The notes beneath the pieces are model-generated. The model did no database searches, had not been told where the DNA came from, and saw nothing but the letters and a program-made list of their open reading frames with translations. The translations under genes were made by a program, and so were the position numbers. DNA of 38,688 nucleotides from a bacterium (GTDB lineage: Bacteria; Planctomycetota; UBA1135; GCA-002686595), in contig JAAELL010000267.1 in the NCBI GenBank assembly GCA_024226735.1, positions 1-38,688 on the forward strand, read 5' to 3'. Positions 8,544 through 17,600 of this stretch are shown here, piece by piece (position 1 is the first letter of the stretch; the number at the start of each line of letters is the position of its first letter).

Positions 8544-9925
8544 GACGTCACTCCACCGAAGAAGGTCAACTCGGGTCTACCCTCGATCATGCGTTGCAGG
8601 TAGAGCGCGAGCTCGCGGGCGTGGTAGTCGCCCCACATGCTCGACTCGCCGTGGGGGATCCGGCTGCCTTTCGGTATGTGATCCCAGCCGTTCGGACGGT
8701 GATAGATGCTGTGCAGGATCAGACCTTGATGCGAATCGTCTTCGCTCAGATACGGTGAGTCGAACAACGTGTTACTGACCGTCAGGCCGGCCTGCGTGTA
8801 CCTTGCCGCCTTCTGCGGATCACCTCTCCGCTCGAAGTAGCGACCGAGTCGGAGCAGACCCTGCGCGCCGATGGCCGCCGCCGAGCTGTCGACTGGCTCG
8901 TAGTCATTCTGCGGTTCGGCCGGCCGATCCAGATAGTCACCGAGCTTGTGAATCAGCGGCGCGCCGGTATCCCAATAGGGGATGCCACAGGTCGGCGTGT
9001 TCTCGATATAGAAGTCGCAGGTCGCCTCGGCTGACTTTAGCCAGAGCGCTTCCAGTTCGGCGCGCCCACCGTACGGCTCGAGCTCGGCATCGCTCAACGT
9101 CTCGAGGAACTCGAGCTCTTCGGGGAAACCGAGCATCGCCCAGGCGAGTCCGCGCGTCCAGGTCGTGAAACCGGAGAACCCCTGCTGACTGTTCGGGCAG
9201 CGAAACGCCCCGTCGTTGCGGTTGAACACGGCTTCGTGAGTCGTGCGTCCGCGCACGTCGTAAGCGTCGCGGCCTTCGCCGTAATAGACGCTGTACTTCG
9301 CCGTCGCCGCGATGTGCTGGACGGCACGGCCGAGCAACGAGATCGGCTTGTCGCCTTCACCCATCAGAGTGTGTCCGAGGGCATGACCTGCCATCAGAAT
9401 CCGGCACGAGCGAACTGTGTCGACGAACAGAGAGTGCGGACCGTTGAACGAATAGATGTAGCCGCCGCCCGGGATGTCGGACCAGCGGCTGGCCTGCACC
9501 GCGGCCGAGACCTTGATCGCCAGCTTGTAGAAGTCCGCCTGCCAGTCGTCTTGCGGGATCCGGCCTTCGACCATCAGACGCAGCAAGTTGCCGTAGGTCG
9601 ACAGGTTGTTGAATCCGTGATCGTGCACGCCAATGTGCGAGACGTGCGATGCCATGCGTTGAACAACGCACGACCGCGCGAGTTCGAGGAACGACTCGTC
9701 ACCGGTGGCGTCGAACTGCAGCAGAGCCGAGCCGTAGACGAAACCCTCGGTCCACTCGGTCCAGCCGCGAGTCGAATAGCGGCCGGCGACGGTGAACACG
9801 GGCGTGCCGTTGGTGTTGTCGTAGTTCTCCTCGATGTCGAGGATCTTCTTGCCGGACAGGCTCCAGAAGCGGGCGAGCTTGTCTCCAAGCGAAGCGGGGG
9901 CGAGGTCGGGAGTGGATTCGATCAT
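8540..9925 (-). CDS. GH88-family unsaturated uronyl hydrolase
   Basis: A 461-residue (alpha/alpha)6-barrel protein. GH88 hallmarks include HDHGF (101-105; D102 matches the catalytic Asp of unsaturated glucuronyl hydrolases), the second Asp region FVDTVRSC (D169), TWTRGLAWAMLGF, and DSSAAAIGAQGLL. The family hydrates the C4-C5 double bond of unsaturated uronyl residues left by polysaccharide lyases, releasing a keto-uronate. No signal peptide is evident, so it probably acts in the cytoplasm on imported oligosaccharides. The ATG at 9925 is chosen because homology begins there; no strong ribosome binding site precedes it. First intact gene of the operon feeding the SDR, kdgK and eda. Confidence 0.85.
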   Translation of the reverse strand: MIESTPDLAPASLGDKLARFWSLSGKKILDIEENYDNTNGTPVFTVAGRYSTRGWTEWTEGFVYGSALLQFDATGDESFLELARSCVVQRMASHVSHIGVHDHGFNNLSTYGNLLRLMVEGRIPQDDWQADFYKLAIKVSAAVQASRWSDIPGGGYIYSFNGPHSLFVDTVRSCRILMAGHALGHTLMGEGDKPISLLGRAVQHIAATAKYSVYYGEGRDAYDVRGRTTHEAVFNRNDGAFRCPNSQQGFSGFTTWTRGLAWAMLGFPEELEFLETLSDAELEPYGGRAELEALWLKSAEATCDFYIENTPTCGIPYWDTGAPLIHKLGDYLDRPAEPQNDYEPVDSSAAAIGAQGLLRLGRYFERRGDPQKAARYTQAGLTVSNTLFDSPYLSEDDSHQGLILHSIYHRPNGWDHIPKGSRIPHGESSMWGDYHARELALYLQRMIEGRPELTFFGGVTS

Positions 9926-10131
9926 GAAATCGCGGGGCCCGGCGCCTGGTGAGACACGCGGCAGAGGGGGGGCTCGATGTGAGCCCCGACCAGGTTCCCC
10001 GGAGAGCATGCGGCACCGGGATCTGCACGTCCAGCGCAGACGGCGACGCCGACACTCTGTCTCGAAAGTCAGGTCGAGAAGAGCAGCTCCGATCCCACGC
10101 GTTCCGCCTGTTCGTTCCATGTCTTACCTGA

Positions 10132-10290
10132 TCAGCCTTCGCGCAGCCAAGCGGGCTGAGTGAACGCACCGTTCGTCGCGATGTCCCAAACCTCCACGCG
10201 CAGCCAGCGTTGACCGGTCACGTCAACGTCGACCTTGATCGACTCCTCTCCGAGAGACTCGGTCGTGGATAGGTCGACTCTCTGGCGTTT
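10132..10290 (-). pseudogene. C-terminal tail of a lost gene (CehA/PHP-like ending)
   Basis: The last ~45 residues of the leftward frame read as a real protein end: VDVDVTGQRWLRVEVWDIA followed by TNGAFTQPAWL. This recalls the closing strand of CehA/McbA-type (PHP) metallohydrolases, but the match is by memory and short. Farther upstream the frame runs into the antisense of the transposase relic and stops looking like protein. The gene was probably cut by the insertion and once stood at the head of the GH88 operon, about 200 bases upstream. Confidence 0.35.
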
Positions 10291-10299
10291 GATGCGTTG

Positions 10300-11010
10300 G
10301 TGCATCAATCGACGGTCCAAACCCCGCTCAGGAGGCCACCAGGCGCGCTCTTGCCGCGCGAGCAACTCCGGTGCTCACACTGGCCAGGATGGAGTCGCGC
10401 GTCCACCCGGAGTCCCAACTGGCGAGCCCATCCATCTGATCGTCGACAGCAGTGGACTCTCGATCGTGGACGAAGGCGAATGGGCAGCCGCGAAGCACGG
10501 GGGAAACGGCAAGCGCGGATGGAAGAAGCTCCACCTTGGCGTCGATGGGATGGGCGCGATCGTCGCGCAGGTGCTCGCCGATTCGAGCTCCGACGATGCG
10601 AAGACTGGCGTCGAGTTGATCAACGCCGTGGACGCCAACGTCGCCGGTTTCACCGCGGGCGCCGCCTACGACACGATCTCCATCTACAAGGCGGCCACCG
10701 CTCGGGGCGCGACCGTCGTAGTCCCGCCAGCGAGGACAGCGAACGCATCGAGGGGAGGGAAGCGATCCGCTGCTCGCGACCGAACGATCAAGCGAGTGAA
10801 GAAGATCGGTCGCCGTCGGTGGAAGAAGGAGTCGGGCTACCACCGTCAAGGCACCGTCGAGAACACGATCTTCCGGTACAAGTCGATCATCGGCGACCGG
10901 CTCCGCGCGCGAAAGTCGGACGCGCAGGCGTCGAGGCACGGATCGCCTGCAACGTCTTGACCCTACTGCTCGAGCTTGGCCGGCCCGACTCGGTTGCGAT
11001 TCGGCAGTGA
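10300..11010 (+). pseudogene. IS5-family (DDE) transposase relic
   Basis: Residues read in the frame 10235-10960 match IS5/DDE_Tnp_1 transposases: PIHLIVDSSGLSIVDEGEW, AAAKHGGNGKRGWKKLHLGV, ATVVVPPARTA, RRRWKKESGYHRQGTVEN and FRYKSIIGDRLRAR. The conserved ending EARIACNVL...LGRPDSVAIRQ appears in another frame, so a frameshift lies near 10910-10935. The N-terminal third is missing, and the second catalytic Asp of the usual A-D-x-x-Y-D motif is Gly here (TAGAAYD). Not functional. Terminal inverted repeats were not identified. It marks an old insertion that disrupted the neighbouring leftward gene. Confidence 0.8.
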
Positions 11011-11109
11011 GCTCGTCGGGGAATGGGGGATTTGCCCGTCCGCCCCGGTCAGCGCCGGCCGAGATTGTGGACAGGACGCGCCCGGCTCGGCATTGCCCTG
11101 GACTCATGA

Positions 11110-11601
11110 ATGGTAATGTATTACACAGCATGCGTGGCTCAGCCTAATGTCGAACCCAAGTGGGCCGCGCTCACTGTGTGGGGTGTGGTGAATGCCATCA
11201 ATGTGCTGCAGGCGGCGGGGTTCCTTTCGCGCATGCGCACTGGCAGCACCTCGATCAATCACCTCCTCGGCTACGTGATGATTGCGCTCGCGGTCCCGGC
11301 TGCCATGGCCCTCGTCGTTTTCTCGCGTGCGCGGGTCGGCTGGCTGCAATGGAGCGGTCCGGCGGTGTACCTGGGATTTGTCGCGCTCATGGTCGTCGTG
11401 GACTACGTCCGTCCGGTCGAGTTCCGGTCTCCAAAACGCTACGACGTCCTCGTACCCTATCTCCTGCTATTCTTCGGCGCGATCCTGCTGATGGGCCTGC
11501 CGATGTTCCGCACGGATCGGCGGCTGTGGCTCGTCACCGTGGCGACCACGGTTCTGCTCTTGGGGGCGATGAGCGTCGCGATGCGCAAGGGAGTTGGATG
11601 A
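11110..11601 (+). CDS. Small integral membrane protein, unknown function
   Basis: A 163-residue hydrophobic protein with about five predicted membrane helices (around residues 18-38, 50-70, 80-97, 115-130 and 138-155). No family is recognised. The ATG at 11110 is tentative; an in-frame ATG at 11116 is equally possible, and no strong ribosome binding site is seen. It sits between the transposase relic and a convergent alpha/beta hydrolase whose frame overlaps its last 68 bases. Its placement at what looks like a recombination junction suggests it may have arrived as the hydrolase lost its end. Confidence 0.55.
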   Translation: MVMYYTACVAQPNVEPKWAALTVWGVVNAINVLQAAGFLSRMRTGSTSINHLLGYVMIALAVPAAMALVVFSRARVGWLQWSGPAVYLGFVALMVVVDYVRPVEFRSPKRYDVLVPYLLLFFGAILLMGLPMFRTDRRLWLVTVATTVLLLGAMSVAMRKGVG

Positions 11602-12361
11602 AAGGATCTTCGGCCCGGGTTCTCCGGTCTGTGCTCGTGATGAGGAGGGCGGGCCCTCGCCAATCGCACAGTTCGCTGGCGGAGTATTCGCCCTCCTCGT
11701 TGAAGCACCAGCCGAGCTTGAGGATCCTGCTGATCCGCTCGCGTGTGAAGCACCGATCCACCTGCGAAGCCATGAGCTCCCCGGCGAAGCGGCGCCGCTC
11801 TTCGACCGCCGCGGGGATTTCCTTATCGAAGTGTCCAAGCCTGCGCATCTTCCTGCGAAGGAGCACCCGGAGAACAGGGAAGGGGATCCAGGCGAGTAGC
11901 AGTCGAGTCCACTTGCGGCAACGCTCGCGCTTAGGGGCTAGCGTGTTCGTGAGCAGAACGGCGTCCACGCGATCGGGATTCCTGCGGAAGTAGAGTTGGG
12001 CGAGGACTCCGGATAGCGACTGCCCCATGAGGACCACGCGGTCGACTCCCGCCTCGTCGAGCACCATGTTGATGCCGTGGCTCATCTCGTCAGGGTCGTC
12101 GAAGGCGGAGATGTCCACGATGACCATGCGGTTGCGCTCCTCGAAGGCGAGGATGGTCTCGTACACCGTCTCGATCCCACCCCATCCCGCGACGAGGGCG
12201 AGAATGGTCCGTGGCCCCTGACCGCAGACGCAGTAGGGAATCTCGAGTCCATTCCGCGACGCGCTCTGCTCGCAATGAGTGGCGAGGAAGCCTCGGAAGC
12301 GCACGAGCTGAGCGGGAGAGGCGTTCGCCAGGGAGACCGGCAACTCGGATATCCCGATCAT
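11534..12361 (-). CDS. Alpha/beta hydrolase, apparently 3'-truncated
   Basis: A hydrolase that starts well: ATG 12361 with GGAGG nine bases upstream, oxyanion region VAGWGG (57-62) and nucleophile S115 in GQSLSG. The match to the fold runs to GPALLITSTD, near plus-strand position 11620. The following 30 or so residues (to the stop at 11534) are Arg/Pro-rich and antisense to the membrane-protein gene. The usual last segment carrying the catalytic histidine is therefore absent, and the enzyme should be inactive. Probably a pseudogene made by a deletion or insertion at about 11600-11625. Its upstream promoter is not evident. Confidence 0.6.
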   Translation of the reverse strand: MIGISELPVSLANASPAQLVRFRGFLATHCEQSASRNGLEIPYCVCGQGPRTILALVAGWGGIETVYETILAFEERNRMVIVDISAFDDPDEMSHGINMVLDEAGVDRVVLMGQSLSGVLAQLYFRRNPDRVDAVLLTNTLAPKRERCRKWTRLLLAWIPFPVLRVLLRRKMRRLGHFDKEIPAAVEERRRFAGELMASQVDRCFTRERISRILKLGWCFNEEGEYSASELCDWRGPALLITSTDRRTRAEDPFIQLPCASRRSSPPRAEPWSPR

Positions 12362-12852
12362 GCTGTACCTCCGGCTTCGATCGGTGCGGACGCGGCGATT
12401 CCGTGCCGCGTGGCCTTGGCGAGGCTCTCTCCGGTATTGTGCAAGGCGTCGACCCCAACGGCGCGAGCCCGCTGGTGGCATTGAGCCGCCCTCCCACTCT
12501 GCGAGGATCGTGGGCTGCGCTCTTCACAGGTCCGACCACCTTCATCTGCGAGGAGCGCGCGTCTAGCTTTGAGCACGGTACTCACGACGATCCCCGGATG
12601 AGGATCACCCTGAACGACTGGGGCCTTCGGTTTGGCAACGGTGGACATGTGTCTCATGTGGATGGCTGCAGGTCCGGGGCGAGTCGAAGGTCCGACCCTC
12701 ACTCGCCAACGGGCAGACGGCGCTCGTGGTCGCCTCTCACCTGCTCGGGAATCGCCGAGTTCGCGCTCGGGCTCCGGGAGATCGAGCGGGAGGGCATCGA
12801 AGGGAATCGACTCCCATCGCGGAGTCCCCGGGGAGGTGGGGGAGGTGGGGCC
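12362..12852. other. Intergenic stretch of about 490 bases, no gene seen
   Basis: No frame looks protein-like on either strand. The final part (about 12823-12850) is a G-rich run of GGGGAGGTGG type ahead of the GntR promoter. Nothing else was recognised. Confidence 0.45.
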
Positions 12853-12881
12853 TTGACAGGCTGTACACCACCCGGTATACA
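12853..12881 (+). promoter_or_regulatory. Sigma70-type promoter of the GntR operon
   Basis: TTGACA (12853-12858), a 17-base spacer and TATACA (12876-12881). The GTG start codon follows after only eight bases, so transcription would begin at or next to the start codon, giving a leaderless message. Confidence 0.75.
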
Positions 12882-12882
12882 G
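12861..12882. promoter_or_regulatory. GntR/YtrA-type operator
   Basis: Near-perfect inverted repeat CTGTACACC-N4-GGTATACAG (8 of 9 positions pair), overlapping the spacer and the -10 box. YtrA-subfamily regulators bind such palindromes in their own promoters, so autorepression of the operon is likely. Confidence 0.7.
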
Positions 12883-12889
12883 TCCTTTC

Positions 12890-13294
12890 GTGCCCCTAAC
12901 CATCACAATCGACCGGAATCACGAGGATTCGGTCTACGAGCAGGTGGCCGGCCAGGTGCGACGGATAGTCGCCTCGGGCGCCCTTGAAGCGGGTACTGCA
13001 CTGCCCTCGGTGCGCCAGCTCGCGCGGGATCTCGGGGTGGGCTTGAACACGATTGCGCGCGCTTACCGGCTCCTCGAGGAGGAGGGCTTCATCGTCATTC
13101 GCGATCGGACCGGTGCCACTGTCGCGGAGCCGGCGCCGGCCGAGCAACCGGTGCGTGCAAGGTTGTTGGATCACCTGCGAACGACGCTCGCGCGGTTGCG
13201 GCAGTCGGGCGTTGGAATTGAAGAGTTGCAGGAGTTGGCGCGGGCCGAAGTGTTGGCCCTGAGTCCGGGACACGAGGAGAACCAGGATGGGTGA
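12890..13294 (+). CDS. GntR-family regulator, YtrA subfamily
   Basis: A 134-residue regulator with an N-terminal winged helix-turn-helix (YEQVAGQVRRIVASGAL, then LPSVRQLARDLGVGLNTIAR and AYRLLEEEGFI) and only a short helical tail for dimerisation, as in the YtrA subfamily. Such proteins usually repress operons for membrane transport or envelope functions. The GTG start at 12890 is fixed by the promoter spacing and the conserved N-terminus, with no ribosome binding site (leaderless). The gene overlaps the next, membrane-protein gene by 8 bases, so the two are coupled. It probably binds the palindrome at 12861-12882. Confidence 0.9.
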   Translation: MPLTITIDRNHEDSVYEQVAGQVRRIVASGALEAGTALPSVRQLARDLGVGLNTIARAYRLLEEEGFIVIRDRTGATVAEPAPAEQPVRARLLDHLRTTLARLRQSGVGIEELQELARAEVLALSPGHEENQDG

Positions 13295-14414
13295 GGCTTT
13301 CATTGCGACCGCGGCTCTCACGATCCGCGTCTTCCTGGTCGGCGGGATTCTGCTCGTCCTTCCCCATATCACGCGCAAGGGGCTGGTCTTTGGAACCTAC
13401 GTGGGCGAGGCCGTCGCCGACGGAGGCGCGGTTCGAGGGCTCGTGCGTAGCTGGAGCCTTGGTTGCGTGCTGGTGATGGCGCTCTCCCTGGCCGTGGGCT
13501 ATTCGATCGGCCTTGCGGGTTCCCCGCTGGCGGGCAACTTCATCGGGACGGCGGTCCTGTTGCTGAGCCCTCCGATCCTCTACCTGCGCATGTTCCGAAG
13601 AGCGCGCGTCTTGGCGCCGCCGGCCGCCGCGCGGCAAGCCGCTGTGTCCTCGGCGCCGCTCTCGACGCACGCATCGAAGACCGAGACCTTCGCCAAGATC
13701 GTGCTGGCTATCTGTCTCGCCACGGGACTCGCGACGATTGCCTACGCGGCGGTCAGCTTCAGGAGCATGCCGGCCCAGGTCGCGACCTATCTCGGGTTCC
13801 TGCGCCGCACCGACGAGCTCGCCGACAAGTCGCTCGTGTCCGTCCTCTATCTCCCGTGCCTCAGCATGCTGCTGAGTTCGCTATTCGCCTTGCTCGGCGT
13901 CTTCGTGGCCGGAGCCAAACGCTCGGTGCGTGCCGGAACCGGCAGCGATTCGGCGGCAGCCCAGGAGACCTACAACTCCGTCCAGGTGCAGACGTTCGGC
14001 GGAATAGCGCTCTTCTTCAGCCTGACGCTGACCGCGTTCGCTGTTCAGTACATGCGCGTGGCGCGGGGAGAGATCCAATCCCTGAGCTACTACTTGCTGT
14101 TGATCTTCCTCCCCATGCTCGCCTTCATGTTTTGGAGCTTGCTTCGAATCCTCGGGGGGTCCGGGCAGGGGGGGGCGCTGCTCGAGAAGGGCTCGGTGGA
14201 TACACCGCTGACCGGTGGACTCGCTGATAACACGTACTGGGTTTGGGGCGCGTTCTACGTGAACCGGGACGACCCCTCGATGATGGTCGAGGACCGCTTC
14301 GGCCTCGGCTACGCCCTCAACCTCGGCAACTGGAGGGCTGTGCTCTCCATGGGCGCGGTCCTGTTGTTGGTGCTCACCTTCGTCGTCCTTCCGTTCACCG
14401 GAGTCATCCAATGA
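13287..14414 (+). CDS. Multi-span membrane protein, DUF1648/DUF5808-like
   Basis: A 375-residue protein with about eight membrane helices. A segment near 165-190 (MPAQVATYLGFLRRTDE) resembles DUF1648. The region near 315-345 (DNTYWVWGAFYVNRDDPSMM, then FGLGYALNLGN) resembles DUF5808. Such proteins are commonly encoded next to YtrA-type GntR regulators in Gram-positive and other bacteria; their job is unclear, possibly envelope stress or regulation. The ATG at 13287 has GAGGAG seven bases upstream and overlaps gntR. Its TGA overlaps a further ATG (14411), showing the operon once continued. Confidence 0.8.
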   Translation: MGEAFIATAALTIRVFLVGGILLVLPHITRKGLVFGTYVGEAVADGGAVRGLVRSWSLGCVLVMALSLAVGYSIGLAGSPLAGNFIGTAVLLLSPPILYLRMFRRARVLAPPAAARQAAVSSAPLSTHASKTETFAKIVLAICLATGLATIAYAAVSFRSMPAQVATYLGFLRRTDELADKSLVSVLYLPCLSMLLSSLFALLGVFVAGAKRSVRAGTGSDSAAAQETYNSVQVQTFGGIALFFSLTLTAFAVQYMRVARGEIQSLSYYLLLIFLPMLAFMFWSLLRILGGSGQGGALLEKGSVDTPLTGGLADNTYWVWGAFYVNRDDPSMMVEDRFGLGYALNLGNWRAVLSMGAVLLLVLTFVVLPFTGVIQ

Positions 14415-14518
14415 CAAGCCGATACAAGTGCGCTGTTGCTCTGGGCCGGTGCTTCCGTCGTCGCCTGTTGCAGGTCGGGCGTAACCCCATCGCGGACCCC
14501 GTGTTGCACCCGATCTAG
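14411..14518 (+). pseudogene. Lipoprotein gene remnant ended by the repeat element
   Basis: An ATG overlaps the preceding stop (ATGA). The ATG frame gives 35 unconvincing residues, ending at the TAG that abuts the repeat. One base out of frame, the sequence reads ALLLWAGASVVACCRSG, a classic lipoprotein signal with lipobox. This suggests a third operon gene, an exported lipoprotein, that suffered a frameshift and lost everything after its signal region to the element at 14519. Confidence 0.4.
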
Positions 14519-14603
14519 TGGTGTGATGCAGACGGTTGCGGTCTTATCCCGAGTTCGCGTGCATGTGGGCCGGGATACGACTGCGAATGTCTGCATCACA
14601 CCA
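14519..14603 (+). repeat. Short (85-bp) copy of the inverted-repeat element; large hairpin
   Basis: Left arm 14519-14551 and right arm 14571-14603 pair at 28 of 33 positions around a 19-base loop. Compared with the long terminal copies it lacks exactly 91 bases between two CGCGTG direct repeats (window positions 7-12 and 98-103 of the left copy), as expected from recombination or slippage. It lies between convergent transcription units: the GntR operon rightward, and the large leftward block ending at 14628. It could therefore act as a bidirectional terminator. The left flank is CTAG, the right flank GCTG; no target duplication is seen. Confidence 0.85.
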
Positions 14604-14627
14604 GCTGGCGGCAGCCGGTAGACCACC

Positions 14628-17600
14628 TCACAACGTGGGCAACCCATCAGGCCCCAAGTACCCCGGCGGTGGCGTCAGGGACAACCGATCCCCCGCGAGA
14701 TACCCGTGCACTTCTTCCGCCGCGCGCACCGGGCGCCGCTCGTCCGCATCGTTCAGCTCGAGCGTGTGACGTCCGAGCGCGCGGTCGGTTTCGCCCTTCG
14801 CGGCGACGGTGCGCGGCATCAGTACGAGGCGCAGCGGAAACTGCGGCGCGGCCGGGAGGCGCATGCGCAGGTGAAACGGCGGGGGAGGGGGGAGGACGAG
14901 CAAGGTGGGCACGCCGTCGCCGCTGCGCAGACTCCGCACGAGCGCGCTGCGCGGTGCCACAGCGCAGTCGACGCCACCGCGGCGGGCGACGTGTGTCTCC
15001 GGTTGCTCCGGGGCATCCTCGGTCTCGAGATCGACGAGCAGCTCCGCTCCACCCGCGCGCGCGACGATCGAGATGCGGTCGGAACGCGCCGAGAGCAACC
15101 CCTCCACGGCGAGCGTCGCCGCCGGCGTAGAGGAGACCAAAGGATCCGGCTGAATGTCCAGCACGACCGCGTTGCACGGCCCGTGCCGGTGCGGGCCGAC
15201 GAATAGGCTGGCCTCGAGTCGCGCTGCTCGGTGGGTCCATTGGAGCTCGCGCAGGAGGTCGTGCAGCTCACGCAACTTGTCGACCGCACCCCCGTGTGGC
15301 CATTCGAGGTACTTCTCGCGTCGAGCGTCCCATGCCGTGGCGGTCCACGTGAAGTCGCGGAACGGATGCCCGTCGATCTGCAACCCTTTATCCCCGAATT
15401 CGGTGGCGCGCAGGAAGTCGCGTAAGAGCTTCTCGCGCGCTGTGAGCTCGGTCACGGCGAGCAGGATCGATGTCGCCAAGAGCCCCGCGATCGCGACCGG
15501 GCCGGAGACGACGCCGAGGAAGAACAGCACGCCGAGCCCAACCGAGCTGCCGAACAGCAGCCCGCGCACTTCGTTGCCGGTGCGCACTTCGTCAAAGAGA
15601 TCGAGCCCATCGAGTGCGATCGCTGCCAGCGCGAGGACGCGCGTCGTCCTCTGCGCGAGCTTGGCCACCGGGATCTTGCGCAGCGTGCTCGGCTGCAAGC
15701 CCCGCAGCCCGCGGCCGGTCAGTGGATTGAGCCGCGTCGCGACCAGGTGGTTTGCGCCGTCGCTCACTAGCTGGGCGACCTCGACTGCGTCGCGCACGAA
15801 GTCGCGGTCGACGGGCTCGTTGGAATCGGCCCAGCGCTGCACGATCTCCAGCGTGACGAAGGCCGCGAGCAGTCCGCGAAACTGCAGCAGGCGGCCGCGC
15901 GCGCGCGCGAGGCCTGACCGCGCGCGCAGTTTGCGTCGCACTGCGCGCAACTCGGAGAGGTCTGAGCGGCCGCTCAGAGCCTCGTACAACTCTGACACCT
16001 GGCCCGCGTTCAGCTCGGTGACGAGGAACGAACCGAAGAATAGGCGCAGTTCCAAGAGCGGCGTCGCGGCTTCGATGTAGAGCGATCGGTGAACAGCGAG
16101 CTGCACGAACGTCCGGCTGCGAGCCTCGAACCAGTCGAGGTAGTCGAAGAGCGCGACGCTCGTCGCGGCGAGCACGTCCGCGATCCGGCGCTGCCAAGCG
16201 CAGCCGACGAGCGAGATCGACGTCGACCCGGGCAGCGGATCGACGGGATCCGACGTGTCCTGCAGTCGCACGTGCGCGTCCGAGAACCACGCGTCCCACG
16301 CCTCCCGATTGGTGAGTAGCCCGTCGTGCCCCGCGGGCCACGCCGAGGCGCCATCGAGCAACTCCACCAGTTGCCGGAATCGTGTCAGCGCGGAAAGCGC
16401 CGCGTGCACGACCGGTTCGGGGCCCTGTTGCGTCGCAGCGTGCAGGTACGGACGCAGCAGTTTTGACTCGGGTTCCCCTATGCGGGCGCGCCTCGGTCCG
16501 CACAACGAGAGGTGCATCGGGGTCGCCCGCGCGAGCGCGCGGCTCTCGTCCTGCAGCCGCGACCAGCCCGTGTCCGAGAGATCGAACGCATCCCGCAACC
16601 GGCGCGCTTCGTCCTCGACAGGGGGGACACGCTCGCGGACCTGCGAGCGGAATGCGTCGAGCAGGATCGAGTGCAGACGCCGACGCGGCTGCGGATGGCG
16701 GTCGATCCGCGGACCGCTCGGAACGGAGCGAAACGCCGTTCCGAGGCGCGACCGGCCGCTGCGCTCCTCGAGGTCCACGCAGGCGGCCGCGAGTTCGACG
16801 CGGCTCAAGATCGTCGGTGTCGCCAGTTGGTCGCACAAGGCCTCGACGGGTCGCGCGACGGACGGGGTCAGTCGATCGAGGCTCAGAAGAAGCGGGTAGG
16901 TCGGTCGCAGCTCGAGCTCGAGATGTCGCACCCGTGCGGGCGCGTGCACGGGAAGCCGGACGAGCGACCACGCGGGCAGCTTGCGCGGGTCGTCGAAGGG
17001 GAGTCCATTGGCCCTCGCGACGATCGGCCAGGGGGGCCGCGGATCCTCGTCTGCGAGGATCTCCGACCACGTGCCGCGCCAACGCGCGTCGCGCGCGCCC
17101 GGTCGCAGACGCACGGGGCTGCCGCGCGGAGGGGCGACACAAGGCGCGGACACAGCGGTCGGCGTCAGATCGTCCGCCTGCGACCAGAAGGGGTTGTTGG
17201 TTGCGAACACCCAGCTCTCGAGGCGCGCGTCGAGGCCCGTTTCGAGTCGCACCGCCTGCCCGTCGCGCGGGAGCTCGACTGCGCACTCAAAGCACCCGCT
17301 CTCCTGCAGCACCCGGACGTGGATCTTGAAACGCGTCGGCAGCGCCGACGCGACCGAATCCACCTCGGAGAGGTCGAGCAGTAGCGACACGTCCAGGCCC
17401 GGCGACTGGTTGTGCGCGGCCGACGCCGGACGCGAGCTCGACGTCGCGCGCGGCGGCTCGGCTCCCTCGCGCGCATCCATCGGGGCCGGCACGAGTGCGC
17501 CGAGCGAGTGCGAACAGGTGGGCGGAGGCGCGACGAGTCGCACGAGCCCCGGCGGACAGCCGTCCGTGAGGGCGAGGACCGATTCATCGACGGGCGCGCC

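Noticed and set aside
12358-12906. Leftward 182-codon frame in the intergenic region upstream of the GntR gene
   Set aside because: Composition is not protein-like and it runs antisense through the GntR promoter and start.
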